Assembly: GCA_031769625.1 (NCBI GenBank)
Contig: JAUIMM010002021.1
Span: 1,364,001-1,428,000 of the forward strand
Reading direction: 5' to 3'
Source: Taudactylus pleione
Taxonomy: Eukaryota > Chordata > Amphibia > Anura > Myobatrachidae
Length of the DNA: 64,000 nt
Part shown: in pieces, positions 1-11,900 of the stretch
Position numbering within the stretch: the first letter of the stretch is position 1
How the letters are laid out: every line of letters starts with the position of its first letter
Notes under the pieces: generated by a model
What the model was told of the DNA's origin: nothing
Database searches by the model: none
What the model saw: only the letters and a program-made list of their open reading frames with translations
Made by a program: the position numbers and the translations under genes

Positions 1-1178
1 TCACATCACATTTGTGGGTCTTGGTCTTCAACACATCCAGTGAAATTTTGAGCTGTCTGTGTTTGCTACAAGAGGAGATATCACAAAGTATGCGCTTTTG
101 TTATTTCCATTGCTTTCAATGTATTTTGGCCTAAAACTTGCATTTGCTGTTTTCTCTTAAACGCAACATGGGAGAAAAACCATTTCACATCACATTTGTG
201 GGTCTTGGTCTTCAACACATCCAGTGAAATTTTGAGCTGTCTGTGTTTGCTACAAGAGGAGATAACACAAAGTATGCGCTTTTGTGTTTCCATTGCTTTC
301 AATGCATTTTGGCCTCAAACGTGCATTTGCTGTTTTCTCTTAAACGCAACATGGGAGAAAAACCATTTCACATCACATTTGTGGGTCTTGGTCTTCAACA
401 CATCCAGTGAAATTTTGAGCTGTCTGTGTTTGCTACAAGAGGAGATATCACAAAGTATGCGCTTTTGTTGTTTCCATTGCTTTCAAAGCATTTTGGCCTA
501 AAACGTGCATTTGCTGTTTTCTCCTAAACGCAACATGGGAGAAAAACCATTTCACATCACATTTGTGGGTTTTGGTCTTCAACACATCCAGTGAAATTTT
601 GAGCTGTCTGTGTTTGCTACAAGAGGAGATATCACAAAGTATGCGCTTTTGTTATTTCCATTGCTTTCAATGTATTTTGGCCTAAAACTTGCATTTGCTG
701 TTTTCTCTTAAACGCAACATGGGAGAAAAACCATTTCACATCACATTTGTGGGTTTTGGTCTTCAACACATCCAGTGAAATTTTGAGCTGTCTGTGTTTG
801 CTACAAGAGGAGATAACACAAAGTATGCGCTTTTGTGTTTCCATTGCTTTCAATGCATTTTGGCCTCAAACGTGCATTTGCTGTTTTCTCTTAAACGCAA
901 CATGGGAGAAAAACCATTTCACATCACATTTGTGGGTCTTGGTCTTCAACACATCCAGTGAAATTTTGAGCTGTCTGTGTTTGCTACAAGAGGAGATATC
1001 ACAAAGTATGCGCTTTTGTTATTTCCATTGCTTTCAATGCATTTTGGCCTAAAACTTGCATTTGCTGTTTTCTCTTAAACGCAACATGGGAGAAAAACCA
1101 TTTCACATCACATTTGTGGGTCTTGGTCTTCAACACATCCAGTGAAATTTTGAGCTGTCTGTGTTTGCTACAAGAGGA

Positions 1179-1362
1179 GATATCACAAAGTATGCGCTTT
1201 TGTTGTTTTCATTGCTTTCAATGCATTTTGGCCTAAAACGTGCATTTGCTGTTTTCTCTTAAACGCAACATGGGAGAAAAACCATTTCACATCACATTTG
1301 TGGGTCTTGGTCTTCAACACATCCAGTGAAATTTTGAGCTGTCTGTGTTTGCTACAAGAGGA
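1179..1362. repeat. Class A monomer exemplar, 184 bp
   Basis: Phased here on the EcoRV site. It carries TTGTTGTTTTCATTG after the TATGCGC motif, then CAATGCATTTTGG, then CTAAAACGTGC. This is the commonest class and the closest to a consensus. It also carries an NsiI site (ATGCAT), which classes D and F lack. Confidence 0.9.
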
Positions 1363-1546
1363 GATATCACAAAGTATGCGCTTTTGTTGTTTCCATTGCT
1401 TTCAAAGCATTTTGGCCTAAAACGTGCATTTGCTGTTTTCTCTTAAACGCAACATGGGAGAAAAACCATTTCACATCACATTTGTGGGTCTTGGTCTTCA
1501 ACACATCCAGTGAAATTTTGAGCTGTCTGTGTTTGCTACAAGAGGA
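1363..1546. repeat. Class D monomer exemplar, 184 bp (CAAAGCATT variant)
   Basis: It differs from class A by TTGTTTCCATTG in place of TTGTTTTCATTG and by CAAAGCATT in place of CAATGCATT, which removes the NsiI site. Class D monomers recur singly among class A monomers, for example near 10,570, 12,055, 14,070 and 15,180. Confidence 0.85.
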
Positions 1547-1730
1547 GATATCACAAAGTATGCGCTTTTGTTGTTTTCATTGCTTTCAATGCATTTTGGC
1601 CTAAAACGTGCATTTGCTGTTTTCTCTTTAATGCAACATGGGAGAAAAACCATTTCACATCACATTTGTGGGTCTTGGTCTTCAACACATCCAGTGAAAT
1701 TTTGAGCTGTCTGTGTTTGCTACAAGAGGA

Positions 1731-1914
1731 GATATCACAAAGTATGTGCTTTTGTTGTTTTCATTGCTTTCAATGCATTTTGGCATAAAACGAGCATTTG
1801 CTGTTTTCTCTTAAATGCAACATGGGAGAAAAACCATTTCACATCACATTTGTGGGTCTTGGTCTTCAACACATCCAGTGAAATTTTGAGCTGTCTGTGT
1901 TTGCTACAAGAGGA
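1731..1914. repeat. Class E monomer exemplar, 184 bp (GGCATAAAACGAGC variant)
   Basis: GGCCTAAAACGTGC is changed to GGCATAAAACGAGC, which removes the GGCC site. This exemplar also has TATGTGC for TATGCGC. Class E usually sits directly before a B-C dimer whose C-side flank has TTTGAGGG, for example near 10,975, 12,445, 15,575, 21,270, 27,350, 29,910, 47,360 and 49,935. It is therefore a useful anchor for aligning the copied blocks. Confidence 0.85.
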
Positions 1915-2281
1915 GATATCACAAAGTATGCGCTTTTGTTATTTCCATTGCTTTCAATGTATTTTGGCCTAAAACTTGCATTTGCTGTTTTCTCTTAAAC
2001 GCAACATGGGAGAAAAACCATTTCACATCACATTTGAGGGTTTTGGTCTTCAACACATCCAGTGAAATTTTGAGCTGTCTGTGTTTGCTACAAGAGGAGA
2101 TAACACAAAGTATGCGCTTTTGTGTTTCCATTGCTTTCAATGCATTTTGGCCTCAAACGTGCATTTGCTGTTTTCTCTTAAACGCAACATGGGAGAAAAA
2201 CCATTTCACATCACATTTGTGGGTCTTGGTCTTCAACACATCCAGTGAAATTTTGAGCTGTCTGTGTTTGCTACAAGAGGA
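1915..2281. repeat. B-C dimer exemplar, 367 bp (184 + 183)
   Basis: The first half (1915-2098) is class B, with TTGTTATTTCC and CTAAAACTTGC. The second half (2099-2281) is class C, with GATAAC in place of GATATC (no EcoRV site), TTTGTGTTTCC (one base shorter) and GGCCTCAAACG. Class C lacks the usual in-frame stops, so each dimer creates one minus-strand 73-codon and one plus-strand 101-codon open frame. The dimer recurs throughout the array, alone or in short runs. Confidence 0.9.
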
Positions 2282-4486
2282 GATATCACAAAGTATGCGC
2301 TTTTGTTGTTTTCATTGCTTTCAATGCATTTTGGCCTAAAACGTGCATTTGCTGTTTTCTCTTAAACGCAACATGGGAGAAAAACCATTTCACATCACAT
2401 TTGTGGGTCTTGGTCTTCAACACATCCAGTGAAATTTTGAGCTGTCTGTGTTTGCTACAAGAGGAGATATCACAAAGTATGCGCTTTTGTTGTTTTCATT
2501 GCTTTCAATGCATTTTGGCCTAAAACGTGCATTTGCTGTTTTCTCTTAAACGCAACATGGGAGAAAAACCATTTCACATCACATTTGTGGGTTTTGGTCT
2601 TCAACACATCCAGTGAAATTTTGAGCTGTCTGTGTTTGCTACAAGAGGAGATAACACAAAGTATGCGCTTTTGTGTTTCCATTGCTTTCAATGCATTTTG
2701 GCCTCAAACGTGCATTTGCTGTTTTCTCTTAAACGCAACTTGGGAGAAAAACCATTTCACATCACATTTGTGGGTCTTGGTCTTCAACACATCCAATGAA
2801 ATTTTGAGCTGTCTGTGTTTGCTACAAGAGGAGATATCACAAAGTATGCGCTTTTGTTATTTCCATTGCTTTCAATGCATTTTGGCCTAAAACTTGCATT
2901 TGCTGTTTTCTCTTAAACGCAACATGGGAGAAAAACCATTTCACATCACATTTGTGGGTCTTGGTCTTCAACACATCCAGTGAAATTTTGAGCTGTCTAT
3001 GTTTGCTACAAGAGGAGATATCACAAAGTATGCGCTTTTGTGTTTCCATTGCTTTCAATGCATTTTGGCCTCAAACGTGCATTTGCTGTTTTCTCTTAAA
3101 CGCAACATGGGAGAAAAACCATTTCACATCACATTTGTGGGTCTTGGTCTTCAACACATCCAGTGAAATTTTGAGCTGTCTGTATTTGCTACAAGAGGAG
3201 ATATCACAAAGTATGCGCTTTTGTTGTTTTCATTGCTTTCAATGCATTTTGGCCTAAAACGTGCATTTGCTGTTTTCTCTTAAACGCAACATGGGAGAAA
3301 AACCATTTCACATCACATTTGTGGGTCTTGGTCTTCAACACATCCAGTGAAATTTTGAGCTGTCTGTGTTTGCTACAAGAGGAGATATCACAAAGTATGC
3401 GCTTTTGTTGTTTCCATTGCTTTCAAAGCATTTTGGCCTAAAACGTGCATTTGCTGTTTTCTCTTAAACGCAACATGGGAGAAAAACCATTTCACATCAC
3501 ATTTGTGGGTCTTGGTCTTCAACACATCCAGTGAAATTTTGAGCTGTCTGTGTTTGCTACAAGAGGAGATATCACAAAGTATGCGCTTTTGTTGTTATCA
3601 TTGCTTTCAATGCATTTTGGCATAAAACGAGCATTTGCTGTTTTCTCTTAAACGCAACATGGGAGAAAAACCATTTCACATCACATTTGTGGGTCTTGGT
3701 CTTCAACACATCCAGTGAAATTTTGAGCTGTCTGTGTTTGCTACAAGAGGAGATATCACAAAGTATGCGCTTTTGTTATTTCCATTGCTTTCAATGTATT
3801 TTGGCCTAAAACTTGCATTTGCTGTTTTCTCTTAAACGCGACATGGGAGAAAAACCATTTCCCATCACATTTGTGGGTTTTGGTCTTCAACACATCCAGT
3901 GAAATTTTGAGCTGTCTGTGTTTGCTACAAGAGGAGATAACACAAAGTATGCGCTTATGTGTTTCCATTGCTTTCAATGCATTTTGGCCTCAAACGTGCA
4001 TTTGCTGTTTTCTCTTAAACGCAACATGGGAGAAAAACCATTTCACATCACATTTGTGGGTCTTGGTCTTCAACACATCCAGTGAAATTTTGAGCTGTCT
4101 GTGTTTGCTACAATAGGAGATATCACAAAGTATGCGCTTTTGTTGTTTCCATTGCTTTCAAAGCATTTTGGCCTAAAACGTGCATTTGCTGTTTTCTCTT
4201 AAACGCAACATGGGAGAAAAAACATTTCACATCACATTTGTGGGTCTTGGTCTTCAACACATCCAGTGAAATTTTGAGCTGTCTGTGTTTGCTACAAGAG
4301 GAGATATCACAAAGTATGCGCTTTTGTTGTTTTCATTGCTTTCAATGCATTTTGGCCTAAAACGTGCATTTGCTGTTTTCTCTTAAACGCAACATGGGAG
4401 AAAAACCATTTCACATCACATTTGTGGGTCTTGGTCTTCAACACATCCAGTGAAATTTTGAGCTGTCTGTGTTTGCTACAAGAGGA

Positions 4487-4670
4487 GATATCACAAAGTA
4501 TGCGCTTTTCTTGTTTCCATTGCTTTCAAAGCATTTTGGCCTAAAACGTGCATTTGCTGTTTTCTCTTAAACGCAACATGGGAGAAAAACCATTTCACAT
4601 CACATTTGTGGGTCTTGGTCTTCAACACATCCAGTGAAATTTTGAGCTGTCTGTGTTTGCTACAAGAGGA
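4487..4670. repeat. Class F monomer exemplar, 184 bp (CTTTTCTTG variant)
   Basis: It has CTTTTCTTGTTTCC in place of CTTTTGTTGTTTTC, plus the class D CAAAGCATT change. Class F is rare before 30 kb (here and near 8,000, 18,298 and 23,995). It is frequent from 31.5 to 45 kb and from 52 to 55.1 kb, so the right half of the array has a different monomer composition from the left. Confidence 0.85.
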
Positions 4671-5308
4671 GATATCACAAAGTATGCGCTTTTGTTATTT
4701 CCATTGCTTTCAATGCATTTTGGCCTAAAACATGCATTTGCTGTTTTCTCTTAAATGCAACATGGGAGAAAAACCATTTCACATCACATTTGTGGGTCTT
4801 GGTCTTCAACACATCCAGTGAAATTTTGAGTTGTCTGTGTTTGCTACAAGAGGAGATATCACAAAGTATGCGCTTTTGTTGTTTTCATTGCTTTCAATGC
4901 ATTTTGGCCTAAAACGTGCATTTGCTGTTTTCTCTTAAACGCAACATGGGAGAAAAACCATTTCACATCACATTTGTGGGTCTTGGTCTTCAACACATCC
5001 AGTGAAATTTTGAGCTGTCTGTGTTTGCTACAAGAGGAGATATCACAAAGTATGCGCTTTTGTTATTTCCATTGCTTTCAATGCATTTTGGCCTAAAACT
5101 TGCATTTGCTGTTTTCTCTTAAATGCAACATGGGAGAAAAACCATTTCACATCAGATTTGTGGATTTTGGTCTTCAACACATCCAGTGAAATTTTGAGCT
5201 GTCTGTGTTTGCTACAAGAGGAGATAACACAAAGTATGCGCTTTTGTTGTTTCCATTGCTTTCAATGCATTTTGGCCTAAAACGTGCATTTGCTGTTTTC
5301 TCTTAAAC

Positions 5309-8300
5309 GCAACATGGGAGAAAAACCATTTCACATCACATTTGTGGGTCTTGGTCTTCAACACATCCAGTGAAATTTTGAGCTGTCTGTGTTTGCTACA
5401 AGAGGAGATATCACAAAGTATGCGCTTTTGTTATTTCCATTGCTTTCAATGTATTTTGGCCTAAAACTTGCATTTGCTGTTTTCTCTTAAACGCAACATG
5501 GGAGAAAAACCATTTCACATCACATTTGAGGGTTTTGGTCTTCAACACATCCAGTGAAATTTTGAGCTGTCTGTGTTTGCTACAAGAGGAGATAACACAA
5601 AGTATGCGCTTTTGTGTTTCCATTGCTTTCAATGCATTTTGGCCTCAAACGTGCATTTGCTGTTTTCTCTTAAACGCAACATGGGAGAAAAACCATTTCA
5701 CATCACATTTGTGGGTCTTGGTCTTCAACACATCCAGTGAAATTTTGAGCTGTCTGTGTTTGCTACAAGAGGAGATATCACAAAGTATGCGCTTTTGTTG
5801 TTTTCATTGCTTTCAATGCATTTTGGCCTAAAACGTGCATTTGCTGTTTTCTCTTAAACGCAACATGGGAGAAAAACCATTTCACATCACATTTGTGGGT
5901 CTTGGTCTTCAACACATCCAGTGAAATTTTGAGCTGTCTGTGTTTGCTACAAGAGGAGATATCACAAAGTATGCGCTTTTGTTGTTTTCATTGCTTTCAA
6001 TGCATTTTGGCCTAAAACGTGCATTTGCTGTTTTCTCTTAAACGCAACATGGGAGAAAAACCATTTCACATCACATTTGTGGGTTTTGGTCTTCAACACA
6101 TCCAGTGAAATTTTGAGCTGTCTGTGTTTGCTACAAGAGGAGATAACACAAAGTATGCGCTTTTGTGTTTCCATTGCTTTCAATGCATTTTGGCCTCAAA
6201 CGTGCATTTGCTGTTTTCTCTTAAACGCAACTTGGGAGAAAAACCATTTCACATCACATTTGTGGGTCTTGGTCTTCAACACATCCAATGAAATTTTGAG
6301 CTGTCTGTGTTTGCTACAAGAGGAGATATCACAAAGTATGCGCTTTTGTTATTTCCATTGCTTTCAATGCATTTTGGCCTAAAACTTGCATTTGCTGTTT
6401 TCTCTTAAACGCAACATGGGAGAAAAACCATTTCACATCACATTTGTGGGTCTTGGTCTTCAACACATCCAGTGAAATTTTGAGCTGTCTATGTTTGCTA
6501 CAAGAGGAGATATCACAAAGTATGCGCTTTTGTGTTTCCATTGCTTTCAATGCATTTTGGCCTCAAACGTGCATTTGCTGTTTTCTCTTAAACGCAACAT
6601 GGGAGAAAAACCATTTCACATCACATTTGTGGGTCTTGGTCTTCAACACATCCAGTGAAATTTTGAGCTGTCTGTATTTGCTACAAGAGGAGATATCACA
6701 AAGTATGCGCTTTTGTTGTTTTCATTGCTTTCAATGCATTTTGGCCTAAAACGTGCATTTGCTGTTTTCTCTTAAACGCAACATGGGAGAAAAACCATTT
6801 CACATCACATTTGTGGGTCTTGGTCTTCAACACATCCAGTGAAATTTTGAGCTGTCTGTGTTTGCTACAAGAGGAGATATCACAAAGTATGCGCTTTTGT
6901 TGTTTCCATTGCTTTCAAAGCATTTTGGCCTAAAACGTGCATTTGCTGTTTTCTCTTAAACGCAACATGGGAGAAAAACCATTTCACATCACATTTGTGG
7001 GTCTTGGTCTTCAACACATCCAGTGAAATTTTGAGCTGTCTGTGTTTGCTACAAGAGGAGATATCACAAAGTATGCGCTTTTGTTGTTATCATTGCTTTC
7101 AATGCATTTTGGCATAAAACGAGCATTTGCTGTTTTCTCTTAAACGCAACATGGGAGAAAAACCATTTCACATCACATTTGTGGGTCTTGGTCTTCAACA
7201 CATCCAGTGAAATTTTGAGCTGTCTGTGTTTGCTACAAGAGGAGATATCACAAAGTATGCGCTTTTGTTATTTCCATTGCTTTCAATGTATTTTGGCCTA
7301 AAACTTGCATTTGCTGTTTTCTCTTAAACGCGACATGGGAGAAAAACCATTTCCCATCACATTTGTGGGTTTTGGTCTTCAACACATCCAGTGAAATTTT
7401 GAGCTGTCTGTGTTTGCTACAAGAGGAGATAACACAAAGTATGCGCTTATGTGTTTCCATTGCTTTCAATGCATTTTGGCCTCAAACGTGCATTTGCTGT
7501 TTTCTCTTAAACGCAACATGGGAGAAAAACCATTTCACATCACATTTGTGGGTCTTGGTCTTCAACACATCCAGTGAAATTTTGAGCTGTCTGTGTTTGC
7601 TACAATAGGAGATATCACAAAGTATGCGCTTTTGTTGTTTCCATTGCTTTCAAAGCATTTTGGCCTAAAACGTGCATTTGCTGTTTTCTCTTAAACGCAA
7701 CATGGGAGAAAAAACATTTCACATCACATTTGTGGGTCTTGGTCTTCAACACATCCAGTGAAATTTTGAGCTGTCTGTGTTTGCTACAAGAGGAGATATC
7801 ACAAAGTATGCGCTTTTGTTGTTTTCATTGCTTTCAATGCATTTTGGCCTAAAACGTGCATTTGCTGTTTTCTCTTAAACGCAACATGGGAGAAAAACCA
7901 TTTCACATCACATTTGTGGGTCTTGGTCTTCAACACATCCAGTGAAATTTTGAGCTGTCTGTGTTTGCTACAAGAGGAGATATCACAAAGTATGCGCTTT
8001 TCTTGTTTCCATTGCTTTCAAAGCATTTTGGCCTAAAACGTGCATTTGCTGTTTTCTCTTAAACGCAACATGGGAGAAAAACCATTTCACATCACATTTG
8101 TGGGTCTTGGTCTTCAACACATCCAGTGAAATTTTGAGCTGTCTGTGTTTGCTACAAGAGGAGATATCACAAAGTATGCGCTTTTGTTATTTCCATTGCT
8201 TTCAATGCATTTTGGCCTAAAACATGCATTTGCTGTTTTCTCTTAAATGCAACATGGGAGAAAAACCATTTCACATCACATTTGTGGGTCTTGGTCTTCA

Positions 8301-8800
8301 ACACATCCAGTGAAATTTTGAGTTGTCTGTGTTTGCTACAAGAGGAGATATCACAAAGTATGCGCTTTTGTTGTTTTCATTGCTTTCAATGCATTTTGGC
8401 CTAAAACGTGCATTTGCTGTTTTCTCTTAAACGCAACATGGGAGAAAAACCATTTCACATCACATTTGTGGGTCTTGGTCTTCAACACATCCAGTGAAAT
8501 TTTGAGCTGTCTGTGTTTGCTACAAGAGGAGATATCACAAAGTATGCGCTTTTGTTATTTCCATTGCTTTCAATGCATTTTGGCCTAAAACTTGCATTTG
8601 CTGTTTTCTCTTAAATGCAACATGGGAGAAAAACCATTTCACATCAGATTTGTGGATTTTGGTCTTCAACACATCCAGTGAAATTTTGAGCTGTCTGTGT
8701 TTGCTACAAGAGGAGATAACACAAAGTATGCGCTTTTGTTGTTTCCATTGCTTTCAATGCATTTTGGCCTAAAACGTGCATTTGCTGTTTTCTCTTAAAC
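5309..8800. repeat. 19-monomer block, copy 2 (3,492 bp)
   Basis: Tandem copy of the preceding block, with every sampled private variant present at +3,492 bp. Agreement continues to about 8,912, where GCACTTTT replaces GCGCTTTT. I saw no difference between the two copies at the positions compared, which suggests a very recent duplication. Confidence 0.88.
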
Positions 8801-8912
8801 GCAACATGGGAGAAAAACCATTTCACATCACATTTGTGGGTCTTGGTCTTCAACACATCCAGTGAAATTTTGAGCTGTCTGTGTTTGCTACAAGAGGAGA
8901 TATCACAAAGTA

Positions 8913-11900
8913 TGCACTTTTGTTGTTTTCATTGCTTTCAATGCATTTTGGCCTAAAACGTGCATTTGCTGTTTTCTCTTAAACGCAACATGGGAGAAAA
9001 ACCATTTCACATCACATTTGTGGGTCTTGGTCTTCAACACATCCAGTGAAATTTTGAGCTGTCTGTGTTTGCTACAAGAGGAGATATCACAAAGTATGCG
9101 CTTTTGTTATTTCCATTGCTTTCAATGTATTTTGGCCTAAAACTTGCATTTGCTGTTTTCTCTTAAACGCAACATGGGAGAAAAACCATTTCACATCACA
9201 TTTGTGGGTTTTGGTCTTCAACACATCCAGTGAAATTTTGAGCTGTCTGTGTTTGCTACAAGAGGAGATAACACAAAGTATGCGCTTTTGTGTTTCCATT
9301 GCTTTCAATGCATTTTGGCCTCAAACATGCATTTGCTGTTTTCTCTTAAACGCAACATGGGAGAAAAACCATTTCACATCACATTTGTGGGTCTTGGTCT
9401 TCAACACATCCAGTGAAATTTTGAGCTGTCTGTGTTTGCTACAAGAGGAGATATCACAAAGTATGCGCTTTTGTTATTTCCATTGCTTTCAATGTATTTT
9501 GGCCTAAAACTTGCATTTGCTGTTTTCTCTTAAACGCAACATGGGAGAAAAACCATTTCACATCACATTTGTGGGTTTTGGTCTTCAACACATCCAGTGA
9601 AATTTTGAGCTGTCTGTGTTTGCTACAAGAGGAGATAACACAAAGTATGCGCTTTTGTGTTTCCATTGCTTTCAATGCATTTTGGCCTCAAACGTGCATT
9701 TGCTGTTTTCTCTTAAACGCAACATGGGAGAAAAACCATTTCACATCACATTTGTGGGTCTTGGTCTTCAACACATCCAGTGAAATTTTGAGCTGTCTGT
9801 GTTTGCTACAAGAGGAGATATCACAAAGTATGCACTTTTGTTATTTCCATTGCTTTCAATGCATTTTGGCCTAAAACTTGCATTTGCTGTTTTCTCTTAA
9901 ACGCAACATGGGAGAAAAACCATTTCACATCACATTTCTGGGTCTTGGTCTTCAACACATCCAGTGAAATTTTGAGCTGTCTGTGTTTGCTACAAGAGGA
10001 GATATCACAAAGTATGCGCTTTTGTGTTTCCATTGCTTTCAATGCATTTTGGCCTCAAACGTGCATTTGCTGTTTTCTCTTAAACGCAACATGGGAGAAA
10101 AACCATTTCACATCACATTTGTGGGTCTTGGTCTTCAACACATCCAGTGAAATTTTGAGCTGTCTGTGTTTGCTACAAGAGGAGATATCACAAAGTATGC
10201 GCTTTTGTTGTTTTCATTGCTTTCAATGCATTTTGGCCTAAAACGTGCATTTGCTGTTTTCTCTTAAATGCAACATGGGAGAAAAACCATTTCACATCAC
10301 ATTTGTGGGTCTTGGTCTTCAACACATCCAGTGAAATTTTGAGCTGTCTGTGTTTGCTACAAGATCAGATATCACAAAGTATGCGCTTTTGTTGTTTTCA
10401 TTGCTTTCAATGCATTTTGGCCTAAAACGTGCATTTGCTGTTTTCTCTTAAACGCAACATGGGAGAAAAACCATTTCACATCACATTTGTGGGTCTTGGT
10501 CTTCAACACATCCAGTGAAATTTTGAGCTGTCTGTGTTTGCTACAAGAGGAGATATCACAAAGTATGCGCTTTTGTTGTTTCCATTGCTTTCAAAGCATT
10601 TTGGCCTAAAACGTGCATTTGCTGTTTTCTCTTAAACGCAACATGGGAGAAAAACCATTTCACATCACATTTGTGGGTCTTGGTCTTCAACACATCCAGT
10701 GAAATTTTGAGCTGTCTGTGTTTGCTACAAGAGGAGATATATTACAAAGTATGCGCTTTTGTTGTTTTCATTGCTTTCAATGCATTTTGGCCTAAAACGT
10801 GCATTTGCTGTTTTCTCTTAAACGCAACATGGGAGAAAAACCATTTCACATCACATTTGTGGGTCTTGGTCTTCAACACATCCAGTGAAATTTTGAGCTG
10901 TCTGTGTTTGCTACAAGAGGAGATATCACAAAGTATGCGCTTTTGTTGTTTTCATTGCTTTCAATGCATTTTGGCATAAAACGAGCATTTGCTGTTTTCT
11001 CTTAAATGCAACATGGGAGAAAAACCATTTCACATCACATTTGTGGGTCTTGGTCTTCAACACATCCAGTGAAATTTTGAGCTGTCTGTGTTTGCTACAA
11101 GAGGAGATATCACAAAGTATGCGCTTTTGTTATTTCCATTGCTTTCAATGTATTTTGGCCTAAAACTTGCATTTGCTGTTTTCTCTTAAACGCAACATGG
11201 GAGAAAAACCATTTCACATCACATTTGAGGGTTTTGGTCTTCAACACATCCAGTGAAATTTTGAGCTGTCTGTGTTTGCTACAAGAGGAGATAACACAAA
11301 GTATGCGCTTTTGTGTTTCCATTGCTTTCAATGCATTTTGGCCTCAAACGTGCATTTGCTGTTTTCTCTTAAACGCAACATGGGAGAAAAACCATTTCAC
11401 ATCACATTTGTGGGTCTTGGTCTTCAACACATCCAGTGAAATTTTGAGCTGTCTGTGTTTGCTACAAGAGGAGATATCACAAAGTATGCGCTTTTGTTGT
11501 TTTCATTGCTTTCAATGCATTTTGGCCTAAAACGTGCATTTGCTGTTTTCTCTTAAACGCAACATGGGAGAAAAACCATTTCACATCACATTTGTGGGTC
11601 TTGGTCTTCAACACATCCAGTGAAATTTTGAGCTGTCTGTGTTTGCTACAAGAGGAGATATCACAAAGTATGCGCTTTTGTTGTTCTCATTGCTTTCAAT
11701 GCATTTTGGCCTAAAACGTGCATTTGCTGTTTTCTCTTAAACGCAACATGGGAGAAAAACCATTTCACATCACATTTGTGGGTCTTGGTCTTCAACACAT
11801 CCAGTGAAATTTTGAGCTGTCTGTGTTTGCTACAAGAGGAGATATCACAAAGTATGCGCTTTTGTTGTTTTCATTGCTTTCAATGCATTTTGGCCTAAAA

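Larger units (their letters stand above)
1817..5308. repeat. 19-monomer block, copy 1 (3,492 bp)
   Basis: This block is followed immediately by a second copy at an offset of 3,492 bp. Private variants agree at every sampled position, including CAACTTGGG (2,732), CCAATGAAA (2,792), TCTATGTTT (2,998), ACGCGAC (3,838), CCCATCAC (3,862), CAATAGG (4,112), GAGTTGTC (4,830) and AGATTTGTGGA (5,154). Boundaries are uncertain by about 100 bp because the surrounding monomers are themselves similar. Confidence 0.88.

Noticed and set aside
168..188. MGEKPFH in one frame of each monomer, like the TGEKPF linker of C2H2 zinc fingers
   Set aside because: The frame has no CX2C...HX3H pattern, hits a stop within a few codons, and the period is 184 bp, not the 84 bp of zinc-finger arrays. 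Chance match.
196..501. Recurring 101-codon plus-strand and 73-codon minus-strand open frames in the satellite
   Set aside because: They appear wherever a class C monomer lacks the usual stops, recur in step with the repeat, overlap each other on opposite strands and have no recognisable domain. They are by-products of the repeat, not genes.
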